In this document: positions 1-6,384 of the stretch, piece by piece | Layout of the letters: every line of letters starts with the position of its first letter | Position numbering within the stretch: position 1 is the stretch's first letter | Source: JBLIAZ01 sp047632015 | GTDB lineage: Bacteria > Bacteroidota > Bacteroidia > Flavobacteriales_C > GCA-002722245 | Length of the DNA stretch: 8,628 nt | Direction: 5' to 3' | Assembly (NCBI GenBank): GCA_047632015.1 | Contig: JBLIBC010000108.1 | Location: 1-8,628, forward strand | Made by a program: the position numbers and the translations under genes | The notes under the pieces: generated by a model | The model's database searches: none | Told to the model about the DNA's origin: nothing | The model's input: only the letters and a program-made list of their open reading frames with translations

Positions 1-295
1 AGACACCGTTGTATTTTCAAAAACGCTAACTGTGGAGTTTTACAGCAAAGGAGGAGGTATTAATCATGAAGCTTTTTCGACAATGAAATCATTACTTGCA
101 AAACCTATCGACGGCGTTTCTTGTGAGTTTGAAAACAACTTCAAAAAGTATGGACGAGAAGGCGAACGTCAGTACTGTATGACCTTTAACGATGAAAAGT
201 GTTACACCGCAATGCTTAATTTAGTTAAACAAAAAATTGGCTCTGAAAAAGATGTTCGCATCAAAGAGAACGGACTTTGTCGTGAAAATAAATAG
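1..295 (+). CDS. C-terminal end of an unrecognised protein, truncated by the window edge
   Basis: The reading frame is open from base 2 to the TAG stop at 293-295, with no in-frame stop upstream, so this is most likely the last 97 codons of a longer gene that begins before the window. A GTG at 32 could serve as a start for an 87-residue protein, but nothing upstream of it looks like a promoter and the frame simply continues through it, so I prefer the truncated reading. The visible part is hydrophilic, with a Gly-Gly-Gly turn near the beginning and four cysteines (residues 31, 49, 57 and 83 counted from the GTG). There is no membrane segment and the C-terminal end is Lys/Glu-rich. I do not recognise the family and assign no function. 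Transcription should stop at the hairpin at 322-355. Confidence 0.6.
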   Translation, partial: DTVVFSKTLTVEFYSKGGGINHEAFSTMKSLLAKPIDGVSCEFENNFKKYGREGERQYCMTFNDEKCYTAMLNLVKQKIGSEKDVRIKENGLCRENK

Positions 296-321
296 CTGTA
301 AGAATCAAAAAGTTTTAAAAC

Positions 322-355
322 AAAAAAGGAGTTAGATAAATCTAACTCCTTTTTT
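322..355. terminator. Bidirectional intrinsic terminator
   Basis: This is a perfect inverted repeat: a 16-base left arm (322-337), a 2-base centre (338-339) and a 16-base right arm (340-355). The GC-containing core is GGAGTTAGAT paired with ATCTAACTCC, flanked by six A on the left and six T on the right. Read in either direction it gives a hairpin followed by a U-tract. It can therefore end the plus-strand gene that stops at 295 and the minus-strand tRNA-Phe transcript that ends at 359, only 4 bases away. Confidence 0.85.
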
Positions 356-358
356 ATG

Positions 359-431
359 TGGTGCCTCCAGGAATCGAACCAGGGACACAAGGATTTTCAG
401 TCCTTTGCTCTACCAACTGAGCTAAGGCACC
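359..431 (-). tRNA. tRNA-Phe (anticodon GAA)
   Basis: On the minus strand the 73 bases fold into a complete cloverleaf. The acceptor stem has 7 perfect pairs (GGTGCCT with AGGCACC) and A73 as discriminator. The D stem is GCTC/GAGC. The anticodon stem is AAGGA/TCCTT around the loop CTGAAAA, giving anticodon GAA at plus-strand bases 396-398, which decodes phenylalanine codons. The variable loop is 5 bases and the T loop is TTCGATT. The 3' CCA is not encoded: genomic bases after A73 read CAT, so CCA must be added by the nucleotidyltransferase. The T stem (CCTGG/CCTGG) has one U51-U63 mismatch in the middle and is otherwise paired. The gene follows the amidohydrolase in the same direction by 54 bases, but has its own candidate promoter box and lies directly before the bidirectional terminator. 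Confidence 0.95.
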
Positions 432-446
432 AGCCTTAATGAGGGA

Positions 447-454
447 CAAATTTA
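447..454 (-). promoter_or_regulatory. Candidate -7 promoter box for tRNA-Phe
   Basis: The minus strand reads TAAATTTG, an exact match to the TAnnTTTG -7 element of Bacteroidota primary-sigma promoters. It lies 15 bases before the first base of the tRNA, a sensible distance for a short tRNA leader. I see no good TTG-type -33 element at the expected spacing, and such boxes can occur by chance in AT-rich DNA, so this is tentative. Confidence 0.4.
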
Positions 455-485
455 ATTAATTATTTTTACCTGATTGTACTTTTAC

Positions 486-1685
486 TTATTTTTTATCTGA
501 TTTTGTGGCAAGTAAATTTATTGCCATCCAAGACATTAGTCCTATACTGGTTTCAAGTGCTGTTTCGTCAATGTCAAAAGTGCTTGTATGAAGCCCTTCT
601 TCCTTCCCTATACTAGGGTTAGTTACTCCTAGCCGATAAAAACAACTTGGTAATATATGGGAGTAATAAGCAAAATCTTCACTGGTCATTCGCAAATCCA
701 GTGCTTTCACTTTGTCTTTTCCTAAATATTCGTTAGCAGCATTCCAACATGTATCAGTTACGCTATCGTCATTAACTAAAAAAGGAAAACCGTCAGCCAC
801 TATAAAATCACAACTACCTCCCATTCCCTCGGCTATGCTTTCAGCTAGTTTTTTCATTTTCACTTTTGCCTCTGCCCTAAAATCCTCGTCAAAAGTTCTA
901 AATGTTCCAGCCAGCTTTACTTCATCGGGAATAATGTTGGTCGCACCCAGTCCTTCTATTTTTCCAAAAGAAAGTACGCTTGGCGTAATTGGGTTACAAT
1001 TCCTTGATACTATTTGTTGTAAAGCCACCACAATGTGAGACGCGATTAATATCGGATCGACGGTAGTATGAGGCAAAGCCGCATGCCCTCCTTTCCCTTT
1101 TACAGTCACATGCAATTCATCAGCAGAGGCCATGTAAACTCCTTTTTTGAAACCCACTTCACCAGCGGGTAATTGAGGATATACATGCTGCCCTATCATA
1201 AGTTCCGCATCAGGATCCTTTAAAGCATTTTCTTTAATCATTAATGAAGCTCCTCCAGGAATAACCTCTTCACCTGGTTGAAACACAATTTTCACAGTCC
1301 CTTCAAAATTGTCTTTGATTTCGTTTAATATCATTGCCACACCCATCATTGATGAACTATGTACATCATGTCCACAAGCATGCATTACACCTTCATTTTG
1401 CGACTTGTAACTTACATCGTTTGTTTCCACAATAGGCAAAGCATCCATGTCAGCACGCAAAGCAATTGTTCTCTTTTCGGGGTTTCTCCCTTTTATATGA
1501 GCTACCAAACCTGTTTTCACATAACCTCCTTGATATGGAATATCATGTTTGTCCAAAAAAGCTGCAATGTATTTACTTGTTTCAAATTCATGAAATGACA
1601 ACTCAGGATGAGCATGTAAATGCCTCCTAAAACTCACAACTTCCTGTTGAAGTTCACTCGCTAAAACTTTAATTTTTTCCTGCAT
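486..1685 (-). CDS. M20D-family metal-dependent amidohydrolase (N-acyl-amino-acid / IAA-amino-acid hydrolase type)
   Basis: This is a full-length 399-residue member of the M20D subfamily, which includes hippurate hydrolases, N-acetyl-diaminopimelate deacetylases and plant ILR1-like IAA-amino-acid hydrolases. These enzymes hydrolyse the amide bond of N-acylated amino acids using a two-metal centre. The N-terminal RRHLHAHPELSFHE motif is at residues 20-33, followed by ALRADMDALPI at 75-85. Expected metal ligands are all present: Cys104 and His106 in MHACGHD, Glu140 in QPGEE with Glu139 as the general base, His167, and His366 in GLHTSTFDID. The lid or dimerisation domain spans roughly residues 185-295 and includes GKGGHAALPH. 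There is no signal peptide, so the enzyme is cytoplasmic. The ATG start sits directly before the conserved N-terminal region and is preceded by A-rich sequence without a Shine-Dalgarno. The exact substrate cannot be read from sequence. It appears to be a single gene with its own upstream gap; tRNA-Phe lies 54 bases downstream. Confidence 0.93.
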   Translation of the reverse strand: MQEKIKVLASELQQEVVSFRRHLHAHPELSFHEFETSKYIAAFLDKHDIPYQGGYVKTGLVAHIKGRNPEKRTIALRADMDALPIVETNDVSYKSQNEGVMHACGHDVHSSSMMGVAMILNEIKDNFEGTVKIVFQPGEEVIPGGASLMIKENALKDPDAELMIGQHVYPQLPAGEVGFKKGVYMASADELHVTVKGKGGHAALPHTTVDPILIASHIVVALQQIVSRNCNPITPSVLSFGKIEGLGATNIIPDEVKLAGTFRTFDEDFRAEAKVKMKKLAESIAEGMGGSCDFIVADGFPFLVNDDSVTDTCWNAANEYLGKDKVKALDLRMTSEDFAYYSHILPSCFYRLGVTNPSIGKEEGLHTSTFDIDETALETSIGLMSWMAINLLATKSDKK

Positions 1686-1857
1686 ACAGTTTTTATTGAC
1701 CCTTTTATTAAAGTAAGATTACTTGTAAAGATAAATATTAAGCTGAATTCTCGAAAACTCATTACCTAACAATCTCACTTTGACATGCGGACAAACTCTA
1801 ACGCATAAAAAAAAGGCTGCCAAAAATAGCAGCCTTTCTTTAAATATTTGCAATTAT
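1686..1857. other. Intergenic region between the amidohydrolase and the barrel gene
   Basis: This 172-base gap holds the terminator of the barrel operon (1807-1837) and must contain the amidohydrolase promoter. On the minus strand TATCTTTA (1733-1726) differs at one position from the TAnnTTTG -7 consensus, about 40 bases before the ATG. TAGAGTTTG (1800-1792) resembles the box but with a 3-base spacer. Neither is convincing. I see no RNA gene or riboswitch-like structure. Confidence 0.4.
1807..1837 (-). terminator. Intrinsic terminator of the lipoprotein-barrel operon
   Basis: Read on the minus strand, a 9-bp stem AAAGGCTGC / GCAGCCTTT (1837-1829 with 1820-1812) encloses the 8-base loop TATTTTTG and runs directly into a tract of eight T (1814-1807). 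It begins 20 bases after the stop codon of the barrel gene, so it is well placed to end that operon before the next gene in the same direction. Confidence 0.88.
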
Positions 1858-4062
1858 TTATTTGATGTCCGAAGGAACATCGTTCTCTTTGTTTTCACTA
1901 CCTACCTCAATTACTTCAATTACTTTATCTAAAGCTTCAACTCCTTTATTTGAGTTTATATCCTTTGGAGTAGCGTCTACCTTTACAGGAGTTGCGCTTG
2001 AAGTTCCTGCAGCTGGCGCCACTTCTTTAACCGGAACTGTACTTGGCTTAATCAATAAAGAATCAATTGATACTGCTGGCACCGCTGATGTACTTGTTGA
2101 GTCAGACACAGCTGCCGAATTAGGCGAAGCAGCAGGAGTTGCAACTGGAGCAATAGCTTTTACAACAGCAGCTTTTTTTGCCGCCGCGGCTTCCTTATTA
2201 GCAGCCTTAGCTTCAGCTTTCGCAGCTTTCACTTTAGTGTCTGCCTCATCTATTTTTTCCTCAGCGGCATCAATAGCTTTTACTGCTCTATTCTCAGCTT
2301 TATCTGCATCATCTTTCGCTTTGTCTTGAGCTTTATCTTCAGACTTATCAGCATCATTTTGCGCGTCTTTAGCGTCTTTTCTAGCATCCTTCTCCACATC
2401 ATTAGCATCATCACGAGCATCATCCACTTTGTTATCGGCTTTGTCTCTGCTATCTTTCACATCATCCTTAGCTTCACTTTTAGCATCACCAGCTTTTACA
2501 TCAGACGCTTTTTTCTCCTGCTCTGCTTTTTCGATAGCATCTACATTTTCTTTCACTGAATTTTCAGGAGTAATTGTAGGTGTCATGTCTGGAGTGCTAG
2601 TACTTGATGAATCAGACTTCGATTTTTCATCTCCTGTTTTATTAACACCGTTGGCACCTGCTTTCCTTTCATCAAAATATTTAGCTCTTCCAAAAGAAAG
2701 ATTCGATCCAAAGGCAGCATTGATGTTTTTAGCATAATCAATAGCTGTTAACCCAAGTATGTTATCCGTGATAAAATACAATTGCCAAGCTCCCATTGTA
2801 AGAACAGTTGCTAAACCAACGTTGTCATATGTTCCGTTTTTAATAGTGTAAGATACTCTTGCTTCAAACACTTTGCTTGGCATCCATCCAAAACCAGCCA
2901 CAATCGTACTGTTTAATTTACTGTTTGCATACCTACCTGAATACAATGCATTGGCACTAAATTGATTATTCAATTTGTATTCACCTCCAACAAAAAATCT
3001 TGTTGGTAAATAAGTAGTGTAAGACTCCGCTGTCTTTTCTAGCTTCAAGATGTTAGAAATTGAATCCCCTAATTCTGAGGTAAATGTGCTGTCTTGCAGT
3101 TGAGCAACAGTAAATCCTTCAAAAGTAAAACTAGCATCAGCTTTATTCTCGTATTTATTTCCTTCAGCCCAACTTATTAAACCAAAATCTCGAACGGATA
3201 CAAAAGCACTGATGTTATCATTGATTTTGTAGGAAGCTCCTAAATCCAAAGCAACACCTGCGTTTGCAAAACTTGTCAATGCAGAGGTCAAGTTAGACTG
3301 AGTCGCAGCGTTATCTAATGTACTAGTAGAATCACCAGTCACTGGATCAATGCCGTCTACATAAGAAAGTGGAGTTGATGATTGAGCACTAATTGCCGAA
3401 GCAATGGTTAATGAAGTTAAATCTGTGGCAGTGGTAAGACTTACCCCGTCAAGAGATCCTTTAAAGTTCATACCTCCACTTAGTAACCTAAACTTACCAC
3501 CTAACCTTAATTTTTCATTAACGTCTCTGGAATAGCCTAAACCGTAATCTTGGTAAACGCTCACGTCCCAAGCAGTTCCGTCTAAACTTACCGGATTCCC
3601 AGTTACAAATTGTTCATCTCCTGGTCCCTTAACGAAGAGTTCCATGAAGTTACTATTGTAATTAAAATCAACATTGAACGTTGTTCCTATGCTAAAATTC
3701 CAATAGTTTTTCCCTTTTATCCATCCGTAATTCAAAAAATTCTTTTGAAAACCCATGTTAATGTAATTATTATCCTTGATGCCCTCTAACAACCCAGCCA
3801 TACTGACAGTAGTTGTAACCCCATCAGTTGTAGCTATATCACTAAAACTAAAAGGAAGCGATCCATTCATTGATGTATGTCCAGCCATAAAAAAAGCTGG
3901 AAAATTCATGTGAAAACTTGATTGACGAGTTTTCGCCGGATTTATATCCCCACTTTGCGGTAATGATTCTAAAAAGAACTGATTAGCCGGTTGTGCAACA
4001 ACTGCCGATGTGGTCAAAGCAAGGGCAAGTACACTGTATATTCTAAATTTACTTTTTTTCAT
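1858..4062 (-). CDS. DUF5723-like outer-membrane beta-barrel protein with a long charged helical C-terminal extension
   Basis: The protein has 734 residues. Residues 1-23 are a Sec signal peptide (MKKSKFR, hydrophobic core, likely cleavage after VVA before Gln24). Residues 24 to about 463 show alternating aromatic and polar strands with long Asp/Thr/Ser-rich loops, for example NYWNFSIGTTFNVDFNYN, ending around FGSNLSFGRAKYFDERK. This fits the DUF5723 group of Bacteroidota outer-membrane barrels, whose function is unknown. Members I recall end near the last strand, so the remaining 270 residues are an extension. Residues 480-500 are a Ser/Thr/Pro linker. Residues 501-635 are almost only Lys, Asp, Glu and Ala with no Pro or aromatic residue, and should form one long helix. 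Within it, residues 525-596 form four 18-residue quasi-repeats. Residues 636-700 are Ala/Pro/Ser/Thr-rich, and a short hydrophobic-acidic helix (708-720) and acidic tail follow. The gene is second in an operon, 46 bases after the lipoprotein. The barrel assignment is family recognition; the role of the tail is unknown. Confidence 0.82.
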   Translation of the reverse strand: MKKSKFRIYSVLALALTTSAVVAQPANQFFLESLPQSGDINPAKTRQSSFHMNFPAFFMAGHTSMNGSLPFSFSDIATTDGVTTTVSMAGLLEGIKDNNYINMGFQKNFLNYGWIKGKNYWNFSIGTTFNVDFNYNSNFMELFVKGPGDEQFVTGNPVSLDGTAWDVSVYQDYGLGYSRDVNEKLRLGGKFRLLSGGMNFKGSLDGVSLTTATDLTSLTIASAISAQSSTPLSYVDGIDPVTGDSTSTLDNAATQSNLTSALTSFANAGVALDLGASYKINDNISAFVSVRDFGLISWAEGNKYENKADASFTFEGFTVAQLQDSTFTSELGDSISNILKLEKTAESYTTYLPTRFFVGGEYKLNNQFSANALYSGRYANSKLNSTIVAGFGWMPSKVFEARVSYTIKNGTYDNVGLATVLTMGAWQLYFITDNILGLTAIDYAKNINAAFGSNLSFGRAKYFDERKAGANGVNKTGDEKSKSDSSSTSTPDMTPTITPENSVKENVDAIEKAEQEKKASDVKAGDAKSEAKDDVKDSRDKADNKVDDARDDANDVEKDARKDAKDAQNDADKSEDKAQDKAKDDADKAENRAVKAIDAAEEKIDEADTKVKAAKAEAKAANKEAAAAKKAAVVKAIAPVATPAASPNSAAVSDSTSTSAVPAVSIDSLLIKPSTVPVKEVAPAAGTSSATPVKVDATPKDINSNKGVEALDKVIEVIEVGSENKENDVPSDIK
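2275..2490 (-). repeat. Four tandem 18-residue (54-bp) protein-level repeats in the barrel protein tail
   Basis: Residues 525-542, 543-560, 561-578 and 579-596 align without gaps. Position 18 is Ala in all four copies. Position 11 is Val, Ala, Ala, Ala; position 7 is Ala in the first three; position 4 is Lys, Val, Ala, Ala; position 14 is Ser, Val, Ser, Arg. The other positions are mainly Asp and Lys. The repeat is degenerate at DNA level, so it is old or maintained by selection on the protein. Small residues spaced 4-3-4-3-4 give 18 residues per 5 turns, which is the natural 3.6-residue pitch of an alpha helix. Confidence 0.7.
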
Positions 4063-4108
4063 TTTTTATATCTCTTAATTTAATAATTAATCAAAAACTT
4101 GCTTTTAC

Positions 4109-6223
4109 TTAGTCAGGTAGTAAATCACCAACTTGCACCTTTAACATCATGCCTAATTTGATGTTCATGTTGTAGGTACTTAGTATTTTCATGACTTCAG
4201 TTCCATCATTACCTGAACTAATTTTCACCTTTAAAATAATGTATTTCGAAGGTCCTAATTTTGCTAAGGTCGCTTTGTTTAATGTAAAATCATTTGTTTT
4301 AGTACTTGCTCCTGTTGAAGTAGTTATACCTGTTGCCGGATCAACCTCAGCAGCTTTCATGAAAGTCCCGTCGCCTGGAGTTCCATCAGCTTTAGGCACG
4401 ACTAATGAATCTAAAGGTGTATAGCTCGCATCAGTAAAAATCATTTGAATTTCACCATCTAAAGGGAAATCATTTTTAATTACTGACCTTAAAACTATCA
4501 ATTCAGCGCCATCTGCAATGTCACCAAATGCAAGATCTAAGGTATCAAGCACTATCATGCCTTTAATTTTACCATGCATTGGCACCTCTACGTTTAACCT
4601 CACGGTTAATTTACTTGTGGTGTCTGCTTTATTAGTCGCACCAGTATTTCCAAGTGGATTAATTATTGCTTTTCCACCTACCACAATTTTTTGCGCTTGA
4701 GCATTGATGGCATCTGCTATTGTATTCTCTGTTTTTGCTGCAGTGATAGCTAATGATGAAGTAACCGACGCTCCTACAGTTGTTCCTTCTGTAATATCAA
4801 AAGGTAACAGTTGATTCATTTTTACAGTCACCTCACTTGTTCCTCCTATTGCAAGCAAATTAAGTTCACTAAACTGCATTGGAATCCCAAAAGAATTATC
4901 AAAGTACATTGTAATAACTGGTGAAACTAATTCAAGCGAATTTAAAAGCTCATCACCACTAATTCCTGTGCTTACTGTATCTCCAGCAAAATCAATAATT
5001 TGCTCACCAAAATACCCTTCCACAGCTGCTACTTTAATACTAGAAGGTGTAAAAGTAAATCGAGCTACATTAGCACTATCAAAATCAATAGGTGTTGCGG
5101 TCTTTATTAGAACCACTGTCATGTTTGTTTCAATTCTATTACTGTCCAGTGTTACTTCGTATCCATCTAATACAAAATTTCCTGTTTTTTTCCCTGTACT
5201 ACCAATTACGATAGAATCACTGAAAGCTTTTGTTGTACCTGGTAATGTTGCATTTGGTAAAGTAACGTAAATTTTCGCATCTGATTTAAGCCCTAAGTCA
5301 ACATCGTAAGCCATTGACATTTTACTAAAAGTAATTTTTTCTATTACTTCGTCAGTAAGGCCTAAATCCATTTTAACTGTTTGATTCAAGATATGAGTAG
5401 TGTCTTTTGTCAACTCAACAGAACCTGATCTTATTGAGAGACCTGTCATCGCAACATCAAAAACCAATGAATCTTTGTCCCCATCCATCGGTACAGGAAC
5501 TCCATTTGATCCCCTTGAACCAAAAGAAGTAAAATTCAACGACATGTCTGGCGTCATTGTTTCACCTACAAGTGAAATTGAATCTGCCACCGTCATACCT
5601 GGAGGAATGGTACTGTAGTTAAAAGTTCCAATCAGATCTCCATTACTTTTCAATTCCATTTCTAGGTCATCAACTGGAATAGAAAACTTATTTGTAACAG
5701 CTATTTTCATTTGTCCTTCCGAAAAAGTAACCGTTGTAAATCCTTTCAAATTCCCGATTGGTTGTTCTCCTGCTGGCTCATTTACTACGTCACCCACAGC
5801 AACAGGGTTTCCAAGTGTAGTTTGCGCTATTGTATAATCAATTGCCGCTTGCTTAACTGGACTCAATCCTAATTTCATAGCATTCAAGGATATACCAGAA
5901 CGACTAGGGGCTACTTCAATAGAAAGGGATCCTACGACGCTACTATCTACAACTGCTTTACTCTCTATTGTTAAAAACTCATCTAAACCAATACTCTTTA
6001 ATGTATCATTAAATACTACTCTTAATACATTATCAGATCCAGTACTAATGACGTTAGTATCAATCCCCGCTAACAGGTCTTTAGTAATTACATTGGCCTC
6101 AATTAGAGGTAATGAGATGGTTGGACTGTAATCAAGTTCGATTTCCGAACCGTACTTGTCTTTTAAACACGATGTGAAGACAGCCGCACCAGCAAGAACT
6201 AACAATAGATTTCCTTTTTTCAT
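4109..6223 (-). CDS. Large lipoprotein of unknown function, partner of the downstream barrel
   Basis: The protein has 704 residues. The first 19, MKKGNLLLVLAGAAVFTSC, form a lipoprotein signal peptide with Cys19 as the lipidated residue. The residues after it, Leu-Lys-Asp-Lys, include charges loosely like the surface-export signals of Bacteroidota lipoproteins, so display on the cell surface is possible but not shown. The rest is rich in Thr, Ser, Val, Asp and Gly and alternates like all-beta domains, with no further membrane segment. A short motif recurs three times at strand beginnings: Asn-Lys-Phe-Ser-Ile-Pro-Val (178-184), Asn-Ser-Phe-Gly-Ile-Pro-Met (443-449) and Asn-Asp-Phe-Pro-Leu (584-588), each followed by an alternating hydrophobic strand. 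This suggests repeated related beta domains. I do not recognise an enzymatic motif or a named family. It is the first gene of an operon with the barrel gene 46 bases downstream, so joint action at the outer membrane is the simplest inference. Confidence 0.82.
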   Translation of the reverse strand: MKKGNLLLVLAGAAVFTSCLKDKYGSEIELDYSPTISLPLIEANVITKDLLAGIDTNVISTGSDNVLRVVFNDTLKSIGLDEFLTIESKAVVDSSVVGSLSIEVAPSRSGISLNAMKLGLSPVKQAAIDYTIAQTTLGNPVAVGDVVNEPAGEQPIGNLKGFTTVTFSEGQMKIAVTNKFSIPVDDLEMELKSNGDLIGTFNYSTIPPGMTVADSISLVGETMTPDMSLNFTSFGSRGSNGVPVPMDGDKDSLVFDVAMTGLSIRSGSVELTKDTTHILNQTVKMDLGLTDEVIEKITFSKMSMAYDVDLGLKSDAKIYVTLPNATLPGTTKAFSDSIVIGSTGKKTGNFVLDGYEVTLDSNRIETNMTVVLIKTATPIDFDSANVARFTFTPSSIKVAAVEGYFGEQIIDFAGDTVSTGISGDELLNSLELVSPVITMYFDNSFGIPMQFSELNLLAIGGTSEVTVKMNQLLPFDITEGTTVGASVTSSLAITAAKTENTIADAINAQAQKIVVGGKAIINPLGNTGATNKADTTSKLTVRLNVEVPMHGKIKGMIVLDTLDLAFGDIADGAELIVLRSVIKNDFPLDGEIQMIFTDASYTPLDSLVVPKADGTPGDGTFMKAAEVDPATGITTSTGASTKTNDFTLNKATLAKLGPSKYIILKVKISSGNDGTEVMKILSTYNMNIKLGMMLKVQVGDLLPD

Positions 6224-6241
6224 ACTTTTTTAATTTGAGAG

Positions 6242-6249
6242 CAAAACTA
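6242..6249 (-). promoter_or_regulatory. Candidate -7 box for the lipoprotein-barrel operon
   Basis: The minus strand reads TAGTTTTG, an exact match to TAnnTTTG. It lies 18 bases before the lipoprotein ATG, which would give a leader of roughly 10-15 bases. No convincing TTG element sits at the expected -33 distance. Confidence 0.4.
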
Positions 6250-6348
6250 ACATTAAATAAACCTTAATCTTTGCTTTTTTTAACAATAATTATTTGTGAC
6301 ATTTCCTTCCATTAGAAAATAATCCTTAGTCCTTCTACCTTATTTTCA

Positions 6349-6356
6349 TACTTTTG
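6349..6356 (+). promoter_or_regulatory. Candidate -7 box for the ABC-F operon
   Basis: The plus strand reads TACTTTTG, an exact match to TAnnTTTG, 28 bases before the ABC-F ATG. This predicts a leader of about 20 bases, A-rich and without a Shine-Dalgarno. The -33 region has only a weak TTAG at 6326-6329. Confidence 0.42.
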
Positions 6357-6384
6357 TTACAATATTTGCAAAAAACTTTAAAAA

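Larger units (their letters stand above)
6224..6384. promoter_or_regulatory. Divergent intergenic promoter region
   Basis: These 161 very AT-rich bases separate the lipoprotein operon (leftward) from the ABC-F operon (rightward) and must contain promoters for both. One TAnnTTTG-type box is present for each direction, both close to their start codons. The middle part (about 6250-6340) shows A/T runs but no clear operator palindrome, riboswitch or small gene. Confidence 0.6.

Noticed and set aside
47..86. A strong Shine-Dalgarno-like GGAGGAGG followed by an ATG at 66 that opens a 6-codon peptide (MKLFRQ).
   Set aside because: It lies inside the longer open frame, where the purine run simply codes for Lys-Gly-Gly-Gly. 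Other genes here do not use Shine-Dalgarno sequences, and the tiny frame has no supporting context.
202..390. A minus-strand open frame of 62 codons spanning the terminator and part of the tRNA.
   Set aside because: It crosses the bidirectional terminator and the tRNA-Phe gene and overlaps the end of the plus-strand gene, so it is not a plausible gene.
2275..2490. The repeated region as a CRISPR array or DNA-level tandem repeat.
   Set aside because: The repeats are visible only in the translation; the 54-bp units differ strongly in bases, and there are no identical repeats separated by spacers.
1862..2737. Several plus-strand open frames opposite the charged tail of the barrel protein.
   Set aside because: They are antisense mirrors of the Ala/Asp/Lys-rich repeat, with the Ala/Ser/Phe- or Ile/Phe-rich composition expected from reading such codons backwards, and have no family resemblance.
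1858..6223. The lipoprotein-barrel pair as a SusC/SusD nutrient-uptake system.
   Set aside because: The barrel has no TonB-box, plug domain or the length of about 1000 residues expected of SusC, and the lipoprotein has none of the helical TPR-like features of SusD.
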